From Kaiparowitsia implicata GSE-PSE-MK54-09C (lineage in GTDB: Bacteria > Cyanobacteriota > Cyanobacteriia > Elainellales > Elainellaceae), in NCBI GenBank assembly GCA_019359435.1, contig JAHHHI010000103.1, positions 1 to 64,000 of the forward strand: a DNA stretch of 64,000 bases. Reading direction: 5' to 3'. A program made the position numbers and the translations under genes. Positions 8,075 through 16,142 of this stretch are shown here, one piece after another. The notes under the pieces were generated by a model. The model was not told the origin of the DNA. It searched no databases and saw only the letters and a program-made list of their open reading frames with translations. Within the stretch, counting starts at the first letter, position 1. Each line of letters opens with the position of its first letter.

Positions 8075-8089
8075 ACTGGTTGTACCAGT
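8075..8089. promoter_or_regulatory. perfect 15-bp palindrome, probable FadR/GntR-type operator upstream of the DenD-like gene
   Basis: ACTGGTTGTACCAGT is a perfect inverted repeat with a three-base centre, matching the TGGTnnnACCA form bound by FadR-family GntR regulators. It lies 20 bases before the start codon of the dehydrogenase gene. The likely ligand is the GntR protein encoded at 11028-11765 (inference). Confidence 0.65.
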
Positions 8090-8108
8090 AGTCCAGTTAG
8101 GAATCGAA

Positions 8109-9092
8109 ATGCACATCCTTGTCCTTGGTGCGGCCGGCATGATGGGTCGCAAACTCACCACTCAGCTGGTCCGGCAAGCAAAATTGGGCGAGCGTTCCAT
8201 CAGCAAGCTGACCTTGGTTGATGTCGTGGCGCCGGAGCGCCCGAATTTTGCAGGGGAAGTGCAATTGCATGCTGTAGATCTCTCGGCAGCCAGCACCGCC
8301 GAGGCGCTGGTCGAGAGCCGGCCCGATCTCATCTTCCACCTTGCCGCAATCGTTTCTGGCGAGGCCGAGGCCGATTTCGAGAAGGGGTACCGCATCAACA
8401 TGGACGCAACGCGCTCGCTTTTCGAGGCCATTCGACTCGAAGGCGTCCGCCGCCCATATTGTCCGCGTGTGGTGTTTACCTCCTCCATTGCCGTCTTCGG
8501 CACGCCGTTCCCCGATGTGATCGGTGACGAGCACGTGCTGACCCCTCTCACCAGCTATGGCGCCCAAAAGGCCATTGGTGAACTGCTGCTGGCGGACTAT
8601 TCGCGACGCGGGTTCTTCGATGGCGTTGGCGTTCGCCTGCCTACTATCGTTATTCGACCGGGCAAGCCCAACAAGGCGGCGTCCGGCTTCTTTTCTGGCA
8701 TCCTGCGGGAGCCGTTGATGGGCCAGGAAGCGGTGCTGCCAGTACCCGACACGGTGCGGCACTGGTTCGCCAGCCCACGAGCGGCCGTCGGCTTCCTGCT
8801 GCATGCGGCCGTGATGGACACCGCGTCTCTCGGCATTCGCCGTTCGCTGAACATGCCGGGGATCACCGCCACGGTTGCCGAGGAAATTGCGGCCTTGCAG
8901 CGCGCCGCTGGGGACGAAGCGGTGGCGCTGATCCGTAGAGAGCGCGATCCGGCAATCGAACAGATTGTCGCTGGATGGCCGCGGGCCTTTGACCCTGAGC
9001 GGGCACTCGCGCTGGGCTTTAGCGGCGATACCTCTTTTGACGAGATCGTACAGATCTATGTCGAAGATGAGCTCGAAGGGGCCCGCTCTTGA
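8109..9092 (+). CDS. denD: D-erythronate dehydrogenase-like NAD-dependent epimerase/dehydratase
   Basis: A 327-residue extended short-chain dehydrogenase. The nucleotide motif is G7xxG10xxG13 (VLGAAGMMGR), and the catalytic set is Ser125-Ser126, Tyr150 and Lys154 (TSYGAQK). Length and motifs, together with the adjacent class II aldolase, DUF1537 kinase and PdxA2, fit D-erythronate dehydrogenase DenD, which oxidises D-erythronate to 2-oxo-tetronate using NAD. The gene stands alone on the plus strand, converges with the aldolase gene (7-base gap) and has a perfect GntR-type operator just upstream. Substrate is inferred from context; a related tetronate is possible. Confidence 0.8.
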   Translation: MHILVLGAAGMMGRKLTTQLVRQAKLGERSISKLTLVDVVAPERPNFAGEVQLHAVDLSAASTAEALVESRPDLIFHLAAIVSGEAEADFEKGYRINMDATRSLFEAIRLEGVRRPYCPRVVFTSSIAVFGTPFPDVIGDEHVLTPLTSYGAQKAIGELLLADYSRRGFFDGVGVRLPTIVIRPGKPNKAASGFFSGILREPLMGQEAVLPVPDTVRHWFASPRAAVGFLLHAAVMDTASLGIRRSLNMPGITATVAEEIAALQRAAGDEAVALIRRERDPAIEQIVAGWPRAFDPERALALGFSGDTSFDEIVQIYVEDELEGARS

Positions 9093-9099
9093 GAGTGCA

Positions 9100-9741
9100 T
9101 TAGCGCCGGCGCAGCTTTTCGACCTGCGCCGGCGTCAGGGGGCGCAAAGCCTGTCCACGCAGCAGCAGATGCAGCTTGGCCGTTTCCTCGAGTTCCTCTG
9201 TGGCATATTGGGCCTCGCGCAGCGTTGTGCCGGCAACGACCGGGCCATGATTGGCGAGAAGGACCGCATGGTGCCTGCCCGAGAGGCTTTTGACCGCCAG
9301 TGCCAGCTCTTCATCACCCGGCGCAAAATAGGGCACCAGCGGCAAGGTCCCCACTCGCATCACGTAATAGGCTGTCAGCGGTGGCAGCACGTCGTGGCGA
9401 TCGACATCGGCAAGAATGCTCACAGCCACTGCGTGCGTCGAATGCAGGTGGACCACTGCCCCCGCAGATGGGCGTTCACAATACATGCAGCTATGCAGAA
9501 ATGCTTCCTTGGTCGGGTTGTCGCCGTCGACATGGGTTCCGTCGGGTGCGAGCCTTGAAAGGCGCCCCGGATCGAGGTCACCGAGGCTGGCATTTGTGGG
9601 CGTCATGATCATGCCGCCATCGCCGAGCCGCACACTGATATTGCCGGTCGACCCTGCAGTTAACCCTCGGTTGAACAGAGAGGCACCGACTGCACAGATC
9701 TCATCTCGAACCCGGCTGGCCTCGGACATAATTGCGGTCAT
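9100..9741 (-). CDS. otnC: class II aldolase, probable 3-oxo-tetronate 4-phosphate decarboxylase
   Basis: A 213-residue class II aldolase/adducin-type enzyme. The zinc ligands His98 and His100 (VVHLHSTH) and His165 (LANHGPVVAG) are present, with Glu79 in PTKEAFLH as the likely catalytic acid; the STGNISVR phosphate-binding motif is near residue 31. In tetronate pathways OtnC decarboxylates 3-oxo-tetronate 4-phosphate to dihydroxyacetone phosphate and CO2. Its ATG overlaps the stop of the kinase gene by four bases (ATGA), so kinase and aldolase are translationally coupled in one operon with the regulator. The exact stereochemistry of the substrate cannot be read from sequence. Confidence 0.82.
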   Translation of the reverse strand: MTAIMSEASRVRDEICAVGASLFNRGLTAGSTGNISVRLGDGGMIMTPTNASLGDLDPGRLSRLAPDGTHVDGDNPTKEAFLHSCMYCERPSAGAVVHLHSTHAVAVSILADVDRHDVLPPLTAYYVMRVGTLPLVPYFAPGDEELALAVKSLSGRHHAVLLANHGPVVAGTTLREAQYATEELEETAKLHLLLRGQALRPLTPAQVEKLRRR

Positions 9742-10994
9742 TGCAGAAGATCCCAGGCCTTGAGGAAGAAGTCGTCGGCGCCGAAATTGCCAGACTTTAG
9801 AGCCAGCGCAAAACTTCGGCCTTCGCCCGATGAAAGCGTCCAGGGCACGCCGGGGTCGATCTCGGGCCCAATTTGCAGCGCCGTCACGCCCAGTGACTGG
9901 ATCACCGCTCCTGAGGTTTCCCCACCGGCCACGAGAAACCGCGTGAACCCCCGTTGCGCGAGCGTCTGCGCCAGTTGCCCCATGAACTTCTCTATCATTT
10001 CACCTGCAATGGTGGTGCCGTAGGTCTTCTGGACGGCGCGGACCTGTTCGGGGTCGGCGCTGGAATAGACCAGCGGGACCAAACCATCGCTGTTGCGCTC
10101 GACGAAGTCCGCTGCCTCCGAAACGGTGATCTGGTTCTGGGCGATTTGCGCGGCCTCTACCTGCAGGGCGGGAGTTCCGCGCGAGCGGGCAAGATCAATC
10201 TGTCGTCGGGTTGCCGCCGAACAGGAGCCGGCGAGGATGGCAGCACGACCCTGCGGGGCGGCCATCGCATTGGCTGGGGTCGCAGCCCGCAGCAGGCCGG
10301 CCTGCGCATAGACGTCCGGCAGGCCTAATGCGACCCCCGATCCGCCCGTAATAAGCCGAAACCCGCTGGCAGCAGCAGCGATTGTGCGCAGGTCGGCGTC
10401 GCTGATGGCATCGACGATGGCAATGCCCTCGACGGCTTCGAGCCTTGCGCGCAATGCTTCGGTGCCTGCGCGAACGCACCCATGTTCGACCAGGACGACC
10501 GCTCGAGCCGTCTGACGGCCCAGAACACGGACCAGGTTGGCATCGCGCATCGGGGTGAGCGGATGGTCCCTCATAGGACTGTCGCTGAGCAGCACATCGC
10601 CCACGAACAGATGGCCCTTGTAAACCGTGCGTTTGTTGGTCGGAAAGGCAGGGCAGGCGAGCGTGCGGCTTTCCCCCAGCAGGGCGAGCAGGGCGTCGGT
10701 TACCGGCCCGATATTGCCCGCGTCCGTCGAGTCAAATGTGGAGCAGTATTTGAAAAAGAGCTGTCGCGCTCCAGCAGCGAGCAGTGCCTTGCCGGCGGTG
10801 ATCGACATAGCGACCGCTTCAGAGGCGGGGATAGTGCGCGACTTGAGCGAGACGACCACTGCATCGGCGTCGGCGAACTGGGCCCCTGATGGCGGAACAC
10901 CCACTACCTGGAGCACTTTCATGCCGCCACGTGTCAGTGTCAGCGCCAGATCCGTTGCGCCGGTCAAGTCGTCGGCAATTGCACCAAGCAGCAT
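9738..10994 (-). CDS. otnK: DUF1537 four-carbon acid sugar kinase
   Basis: A 418-residue protein with the N-terminal acid-sugar-binding half (ADDLTGATDLALTLTRGG at residues 8-25) and the C-terminal nucleotide-binding half (FLVAGGETSGAVIQSLG near residue 355, then GPEIDPGVPW). DUF1537 proteins phosphorylate tetronates or 3-oxo-tetronates at O4. Coupled to an OtnC-type decarboxylase it would make 3-oxo-tetronate 4-phosphate; with PdxA2 it could instead act as a D-threonate or D-erythronate kinase (DtnK). Both partners are in this cluster, so the symbol is provisional. It lies between the GntR gene, 33 bases upstream, and the aldolase, with which it overlaps. Confidence 0.85.
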   Translation of the reverse strand: MLLGAIADDLTGATDLALTLTRGGMKVLQVVGVPPSGAQFADADAVVVSLKSRTIPASEAVAMSITAGKALLAAGARQLFFKYCSTFDSTDAGNIGPVTDALLALLGESRTLACPAFPTNKRTVYKGHLFVGDVLLSDSPMRDHPLTPMRDANLVRVLGRQTARAVVLVEHGCVRAGTEALRARLEAVEGIAIVDAISDADLRTIAAAASGFRLITGGSGVALGLPDVYAQAGLLRAATPANAMAAPQGRAAILAGSCSAATRRQIDLARSRGTPALQVEAAQIAQNQITVSEAADFVERNSDGLVPLVYSSADPEQVRAVQKTYGTTIAGEMIEKFMGQLAQTLAQRGFTRFLVAGGETSGAVIQSLGVTALQIGPEIDPGVPWTLSSGEGRSFALALKSGNFGADDFFLKAWDLLQ

Positions 10995-11027
10995 GATAGG
11001 CTGGCTCCCGGTTAGTGAGACAGGCCG

Positions 11028-11765
11028 CTAGCGTCGATCGACGCTGGTCTCGGCGATGGCTTCAAGCGTCGTGCGGTGAATGCGGTCAAGATGGTGCTGC
11101 ATCGCTTCGGCAGCTGCCGTGGGATCCCGCTGCTCAAAGCCATCGAGAATATCGATGTGGTCGGCAAGGCTCAGGCTCACCGACCCTTGGCGCAACAGCA
11201 CATGCCGACGATACTCCATGCCAAAGCTGAACAGCTGACGCAGGAAGCCCGCCACCAGTTCGTTGCCGCTGGCCTGGTAAATCGCGTCGTGGAACTCGGC
11301 ATCGGAAATCTGGAAGCGGATGGTATCCTCCAGCATTTCGCGTTGTGCATCCACGAGCCGACGCAGCCGGGCAATCCCGTCATCGTCAATGCACTCAACT
11401 GCAGTTCGTATCACCGGGAGCTCTATCATGAGCCGGGCTTGGTAGACCTCGTCCGCCGATTGGCCGGACAGGACCGGCTGGGTCACGCTGTTGTAGGACG
11501 AGAACCCTTCTGTTCGAGCAATTCGCGTGCGGCTGCCCTGCGAAATTTCCACCATGCCGATTGCCGCCAGCATCTGAATGGCGCCGCGTACGGTTTCGCG
11601 GCTGACCTCGAGGGTGGCCGCAAGTTCACGCTCGCTAGGGAGTTCGTCACCCGTGCGCAGAATGCCGGCTTGTACCATGGCGGCGAGGCGGTGACTCACC
11701 TGCTCACGGATCGTGAGCTTGGAGAGGCCGCTCTTGATATTCTGCAAATTGAGTGGTGCGTCCAT
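11028..11765 (-). CDS. FadR-family GntR transcriptional regulator (FCD domain)
   Basis: A 245-residue regulator with an N-terminal winged helix (TGDELPSERELAATLEVSRE) and a C-terminal all-helical FCD domain (DAEFHDAIYQASGN and a final HLDRIH) that binds carboxylic acids. The start at 11765 is chosen because AGGTGAG precedes it and upstream residues do not look coding. It heads the regulator-kinase-aldolase operon and is divergent from pdxA2. Candidate operators of the TGGTnnnACCA type occur at 8075 and 11835, suggesting it represses both arms of the cluster until a tetronate binds (inference). Confidence 0.88.
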   Translation of the reverse strand: MDAPLNLQNIKSGLSKLTIREQVSHRLAAMVQAGILRTGDELPSERELAATLEVSRETVRGAIQMLAAIGMVEISQGSRTRIARTEGFSSYNSVTQPVLSGQSADEVYQARLMIELPVIRTAVECIDDDGIARLRRLVDAQREMLEDTIRFQISDAEFHDAIYQASGNELVAGFLRQLFSFGMEYRRHVLLRQGSVSLSLADHIDILDGFEQRDPTAAAEAMQHHLDRIHRTTLEAIAETSVDRR

Positions 11766-11834
11766 CTCGCTCACCTGCCAAGTTTGCTCCTGGAAATCAA
11801 TATGAACGATACCATGAAGGAGGTCTAGTGGTCT

Positions 11835-11849
11835 TATGGCCGGACCAGT
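11835..11849. promoter_or_regulatory. degenerate second FadR/GntR-type site in the divergent promoter region
   Basis: TATGGCCGGACCAGT in the intergenic region between the GntR gene and pdxA2 matches the perfect palindrome at 8075 at 10 of 15 positions, including the complete ACCAGT half. It could let the regulator control both divergent operons. Confidence 0.4.
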
Positions 11850-11914
11850 TGACAAGTTGCGGTGTCTGATGTTTGGTGGGTCACGTTCGGTGGGGATGAC
11901 GGAGGAAACAAGCC

Positions 11915-12913
11915 ATGAAGCCACGTCTGGCAGTTGTGTTGGGAGATCCCGCGGGAATTGGTCCTGAGCTGGTCGCGAAACTGCTCGCCAAGCCGGAAAA
12001 CCGCGAGAAGGCGGATATCCTGCTCATCGCGGACCGCGACGAGGTAGAAGAGGGCATGCGCATTGCCGGGCAGCGCTTCAGCTACGAAGTCGTATCGGGT
12101 GAAATCAGCTTCGGGTCGGGAGGCGGCATTCTTCTGGAAGATTTCACGGGCTCGGCGAAACGGCCTTTCCAGCGGGCAACGTCTACCGAGAGTTGCGGCC
12201 GCTACTGCCTTGAAACGCTAGAGCGTGCGGTGGACCTGACCCGGGCCGGCGTGACCGACGGGGTGTTGTTCACACCGCTTAATAAGAATTCCATGCATCA
12301 GGCCGGCCTTCCCCACGAAGATGAAAGCCAGTGGTTTGCAGCCATGCTTGGCGTTACCGGGCCGCATGGCGAGCTGAACGCACTCGATAACCTGTGGACC
12401 AGCCGGGTGACGAGCCATGTGGCGCTCAAGGACGTCTCCGGGCTGATTACCGAGGAGCGCGTCATCGCCGGCATCGAGCTGGCGCACAAGACGCTGGTCA
12501 CCGCGGGCGTGGCCCGGCCGCGTATCGGCGTATGCGGGCTCAATCCCCACAACGGCGAGAATGGCAGCTTCGGGCGTGAGGAGATCGACGTGATCGGTCC
12601 GGCTGTGGAGGAGGCCAGGAGCCGAGGCCTTCCTGCCAGCGGCCCCTTCCCGGCGGACACGATATTCCTGCGGGTCAAGGATTTTGACGCAATCGTCACG
12701 ATGTACCACGACCAGGGACAGATCGCGATGAAGCTGATGGGTTTTTCGCGTGGCGTCACCGTTCACGGTGGGCTGCCGATCCCCATCGCCACGCCCGCTC
12801 ATGGGACGGCATTCGACATCTATGGTCAGGGCAAGGCCAATCTCGGCGCAACCCAGGCGGCTTTCGACATTGTTGTTGCCCAAAGTCGCAGTCGCAACCG
12901 TATCGCCGCGTAG
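11915..12913 (+). CDS. pdxA2: PdxA2-type 4-hydroxythreonine-4-phosphate dehydrogenase family enzyme
   Basis: A 332-residue member of the PdxA family, beginning LAVVLGDPAGIGPELV and carrying the metal and substrate motifs MYHDQGQIAMKL and TPAHGTAFDIYGQGKAN. In tetronate catabolism PdxA2 paralogues oxidise D-threonate or D-erythronate 4-phosphate, which then decarboxylates to dihydroxyacetone phosphate; the housekeeping PdxA makes vitamin B6. The location beside a DUF1537 kinase, a GntR regulator and a tricarboxylate-type transporter points to the catabolic role. The start follows GGAGGAAACAAGCC. It leads a plus-strand operon with the transporter genes 113 bases downstream. Confidence 0.87.
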   Translation: MKPRLAVVLGDPAGIGPELVAKLLAKPENREKADILLIADRDEVEEGMRIAGQRFSYEVVSGEISFGSGGGILLEDFTGSAKRPFQRATSTESCGRYCLETLERAVDLTRAGVTDGVLFTPLNKNSMHQAGLPHEDESQWFAAMLGVTGPHGELNALDNLWTSRVTSHVALKDVSGLITEERVIAGIELAHKTLVTAGVARPRIGVCGLNPHNGENGSFGREEIDVIGPAVEEARSRGLPASGPFPADTIFLRVKDFDAIVTMYHDQGQIAMKLMGFSRGVTVHGGLPIPIATPAHGTAFDIYGQGKANLGATQAAFDIVVAQSRSRNRIAA

Positions 12914-13025
12914 ATTTCGCCGCTGGGCGCCCCGACACCGAACCACATTCAACGGTTTGAAACCTGCTGCCCGGACCATCCGCGGCAGCGAACAGACTAC
13001 CAACCTGCCGAGGAGGGCAGCTCAC

Positions 13026-14018
13026 ATGAAGAAGACCTCAATCACTCTAGCCGTGGCCGCGACACTGCTATCCACCGTTGGCGCCTTTGCGCAATGGGTT
13101 CCCGAGCGCCCCGTGGAGTTCGTTGTCGCTTCCGGTCCGGGTGGCGGAACCGACAATTTCGCCCGCACTATTCAGTCGGTGATCGCCCAGCACAATCTGA
13201 TGGATCAGTCCGTGGTCGTGCTGAACAAGGGAGCGGGTAGTGGCGCTGAGGCCTTCATCTATGCCAAGGCCAACAATGCCAACCCTCACAAGCTGATCTT
13301 TGGCACCAACAACGTCTACCTGCTGCCCCACGTGGCCAAGATGGCTTACACCTCAGAGGACCTCGTGCCCGTGGCGGCACTGGCACTGGACGAGTTCCTC
13401 ATCTGGGTCAAGGCGGACGCTCCCTATGCGGACGCGGCGGAATTCATCGCGGCAGCCAAGGCCAATCCAGGCTCACTGCCGGTTGGCGGCAGCCAGTCCA
13501 AGGATACCGACGAGACCCTTGTCGCCCTGATCGAGCAGAAGACCGGCGCCGAGTTCAAGTACGTGCCCTATAACGGTGGCGGCGAAGTGGGCGTGCAACT
13601 GGCCGGCGGCCACATCGCTGCCAACGTCAACAACCCAAACGAGAATCTTGGTCAATGGCAGGCCGGTGCGATCAAGCCGCTTTGCGTCTTCAGCGACCAG
13701 CGCATGGCCGAGAGCGATCCGGTTCACGGCGACACCGGCTGGCACGACATTGCGACCTGCACCGAGGCGGGCATCGACATCTCATCCTACCAGATGCCGC
13801 GTACCGTCTGGCTGCCGGCCGGCGTTTCCGATGAGCAGTTGGCCTTTTATGTCGACCTGATGCAGAAGGTCAGCGAGACCCCCGAGTGGCAGGAGTATGT
13901 TGCCAACACCTCCCAGACCGGCCGCTTCCTGGCCGGCGAGGAACTCTCGGCCTTCATCGACAACAGCGAAACCAGCACGGTTGAAGTCTTCAAGGCCGAA
14001 GGCTGGACTGCGCAGTAA
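13026..14018 (+). CDS. tripartite tricarboxylate transporter substrate-binding protein (TctC)
   Basis: A 330-residue periplasmic binding protein with a signal peptide (MKKTSITLAVAATLLS, cleavage after GAFA-Q) and the family signature VEFVVASGPGGGTDNFAR near residue 30. TctC proteins capture a carboxylate and deliver it to the TctAB membrane complex. Here the ligand is presumably a tetronate, because the gene is surrounded by tetronate enzymes. The ATG at 13026 follows GAGGAGGGCAGCTCAC; an upstream in-frame extension lacks signal-peptide character. A hairpin follows the gene, fitting higher expression of the binding protein than of the membrane parts. Confidence 0.9.
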   Translation: MKKTSITLAVAATLLSTVGAFAQWVPERPVEFVVASGPGGGTDNFARTIQSVIAQHNLMDQSVVVLNKGAGSGAEAFIYAKANNANPHKLIFGTNNVYLLPHVAKMAYTSEDLVPVAALALDEFLIWVKADAPYADAAEFIAAAKANPGSLPVGGSQSKDTDETLVALIEQKTGAEFKYVPYNGGGEVGVQLAGGHIAANVNNPNENLGQWQAGAIKPLCVFSDQRMAESDPVHGDTGWHDIATCTEAGIDISSYQMPRTVWLPAGVSDEQLAFYVDLMQKVSETPEWQEYVANTSQTGRFLAGEELSAFIDNSETSTVEVFKAEGWTAQ

Positions 14019-14031
14019 GCGTCCTCCCCGA

Positions 14032-14060
14032 CCGGGGCAGGCCTCATTGGCTTGCCCCGG
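14032..14060 (+). terminator. intercistronic hairpin between tctC- and tctB-like genes
   Basis: CCGGGGCAGGCC and GGCTTGCCCCGG form a 12-bp stem with one G-T pair around a five-base loop, starting 13 bases after the TctC stop codon. There is no T run, so it is probably a partial terminator or an RNA-stabilising hairpin that lowers expression of the membrane subunits. Confidence 0.6.
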
Positions 14061-14090
14061 CTGCTCTAACCAATGCGGAGACCGTGGTCC

Positions 14091-14573
14091 ATGGTGATCA
14101 AGCGCATCCATATGGAAGTCCTCGTCGCCTGTCTGCTAGCCCTAGCGGGTGTCGCCGTGGCCGGTGGATCGCTTGAACTGGGTGTCGGCTGGACGGATTC
14201 AGGACCTGATGCGGGGTATTTCCCATTCTATGTCGGCTTGCTGCTCGCTATAGCCGGCTTTGCCAACGCTATCTGGACGGTCATTCTTCACCGCGGCGAA
14301 ACCGAGATCTTCATCGACTCCGAGCAAGCCAGGCGCCTTTTGAGTTTCCTGCTGCCGATGACCGCTTTCGTGATCGTGACGCTCTTGCTCGGGCTCTATG
14401 TGGGCGCCGCGCTCTACCTGTTTTACGTCGCCTGGCGGCAAGGGAAGTACAATCCGTTCTGGGCGGCCGGTCTGGGGATCGGCTTTGCTATCTCGCTCTT
14501 TGTTGTCTTCGACACACTGTTCAAGGTTCCGCTGCTCAAGGGTCCGCTAGAGGCCTATCTGAAAATCTACTGA
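14091..14573 (+). CDS. tripartite tricarboxylate transporter small membrane subunit (TctB)
   Basis: A 160-residue integral membrane protein with about four helices, starting with an N-terminal anchor (VLVACLLALAGVAVAGG), the typical PDAGYFPFYVGLLLAIAG segment and two further helices. TctB subunits pair with the large TctA channel. The start at 14091 is favoured because GGAG lies 10 bases upstream; ATG 14073 is the alternative. It lies between the substrate-binding and large-subunit genes in the standard C-B-A order. Confidence 0.88.
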   Translation: MVIKRIHMEVLVACLLALAGVAVAGGSLELGVGWTDSGPDAGYFPFYVGLLLAIAGFANAIWTVILHRGETEIFIDSEQARRLLSFLLPMTAFVIVTLLLGLYVGAALYLFYVAWRQGKYNPFWAAGLGIGFAISLFVVFDTLFKVPLLKGPLEAYLKIY

Positions 14574-14602
14574 CTGGCCTGTACGGGAGGAGGAGGACGA
14601 CC

Positions 14603-16117
14603 ATGGAAAATTTCGGACTGTTGATGGAGGGCTTTCAGGTCGCCATCACCCCCACCCATCTTGCCATCATGGTGATCGGTGTGATGCTGGGGCTGGTCGT
14701 CGGCGTCCTGCCCGGACTGGGCGCTCCGAACGGCGTTTCCCTGCTGATCCCGCTGACCTTCACCATGGACCCGGTCTCGGCGATCATCCTGCTGGCCAGC
14801 ATGTATTGGGGCGCCTTGTTCGGCGGATCGACCACTTCCATTCTGTTCAATATCCCCGGCGAGCCATCCTCGGTGGCAACAACCTTCGACGGCTATCCCA
14901 TGGCCCAAAAAGGCCAGAGTACGCGGGCGCTGACGCTGGCGTTCATGTCCGCAGGCATTGGCGCTTTGGTCGGGGTGGTCGTCATCACCTTGTTGTCGAC
15001 ATGGGCTGCCGGCTTTGCTCTGCGATTTGGGGCGCCGGAGTATTTTTCGGTCTATTTCCTCGCCTTCTGTGCCTTTATCGGCATGGGGAGTTCGGCGCCG
15101 CTCAAGACAATCATCTCGTTGCTTGTGGGCCTCGCGCTCTCCACGGTGGGCATGGATACCATTACCGGAACGCTCCGGCTCACCTACGGCCTGAACGAAC
15201 TGATGGGCGGCGTCAGCTTCCTGGTGGTGGTGATCGGCCTGTTTGGGATCGGAGAAATTCTGATGACTGTGCAGGACGGGCTTCATTTCCGTGGTGTTGC
15301 GTCCCGTATCGACCTGCGCGACGTTTTCCGAACCATCGCCGAATTGCCGCGCTACTGGGCAACGCTGCTGCGCTCGTCTGCCATCGGTGTCTGGATGGGC
15401 ATCACCCCAGGCGGACCCACGGCCGCGTCCTTCATGAGCTATGGTGTGGCACGCCAGTGGTCGCGACCAGGCGAGCCGTTCGGAAAGGGACGCCCCGAGG
15501 GCATTGTCGCGCCCGAAACGGCCGATCACTCGGCGGGCACCTGCGCCATGTTGCCCATGCTGGCCCTGGGCGTGCCGAGTTCGGCTACGGCCGCGGTGAT
15601 GATGGGTGGGCTGATGATCTGGGGCCTGACGCCCGGGCCAATGCTCTTTGCCACCAAGCCCGATTTCGTCTGGGGTCTTATCGCCTCGATGTACATCTCC
15701 AACATCGTCGCCGTCGTGCTGGTCATGGCGACGGTGCCTCTATTCGCTGCGCTGCTGCGCATACCCTTTGCCGTCATCGGGCCAGTGATTGTCGCGATTT
15801 GTTTCGTAGGTGCCTATACGGTCAGCAACGCAACGTTCGATCTCTGGCTGGTCCTGTTGTTCGGCGTGATCGGCTATGTCTTCAGCAAGCTCAGCTATCC
15901 CTTGGCGCCGCTCGTGCTTGCCATGGTGCTGGGCCACAAGGCCGAGAATTCGTTCCACCAGTCGATGATCCTGTCGGATGGCTCGCTGGACGTCTTCTGG
16001 TCCAACCCACTGGTTGGCTCAATCATGACGCTGGCTCTGCTTCTCGTGATCGTTCCCCAGGTGGTGAAGCTCATCGGCAGGCTCCGCAGCCGCGGCACCC
16101 TGCGGTCGGTCCACTAA
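14603..16117 (+). CDS. tripartite tricarboxylate transporter large membrane subunit (TctA)
   Basis: A 504-residue protein with 10-12 membrane helices. The family motifs LGLVVGVLPGLGAPNGVSLL near residue 30, YWGALFGGSTTSILFNIPGE near residue 70 and GITPGGPTAASFMSYG near residue 265 are all present. TctA forms the transmembrane path through which the carboxylate captured by TctC enters the cell, probably driven by an ion gradient. The gene follows tctB by 29 bases, with a GGAGGAGGA ribosome binding site, and precedes the SAF-domain oxidoreductase. It is of full family length. Confidence 0.92.
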   Translation: MENFGLLMEGFQVAITPTHLAIMVIGVMLGLVVGVLPGLGAPNGVSLLIPLTFTMDPVSAIILLASMYWGALFGGSTTSILFNIPGEPSSVATTFDGYPMAQKGQSTRALTLAFMSAGIGALVGVVVITLLSTWAAGFALRFGAPEYFSVYFLAFCAFIGMGSSAPLKTIISLLVGLALSTVGMDTITGTLRLTYGLNELMGGVSFLVVVIGLFGIGEILMTVQDGLHFRGVASRIDLRDVFRTIAELPRYWATLLRSSAIGVWMGITPGGPTAASFMSYGVARQWSRPGEPFGKGRPEGIVAPETADHSAGTCAMLPMLALGVPSSATAAVMMGGLMIWGLTPGPMLFATKPDFVWGLIASMYISNIVAVVLVMATVPLFAALLRIPFAVIGPVIVAICFVGAYTVSNATFDLWLVLLFGVIGYVFSKLSYPLAPLVLAMVLGHKAENSFHQSMILSDGSLDVFWSNPLVGSIMTLALLLVIVPQVVKLIGRLRSRGTLRSVH

Positions 16118-16142
16118 ATCCTACCCCGAAGGCGCTAAAGCA

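Noticed and set aside
14567-15529. 320-codon minus-strand frame
   Set aside because: Antisense to the TctA gene, Gln/His/Arg-rich product typical of shadows.
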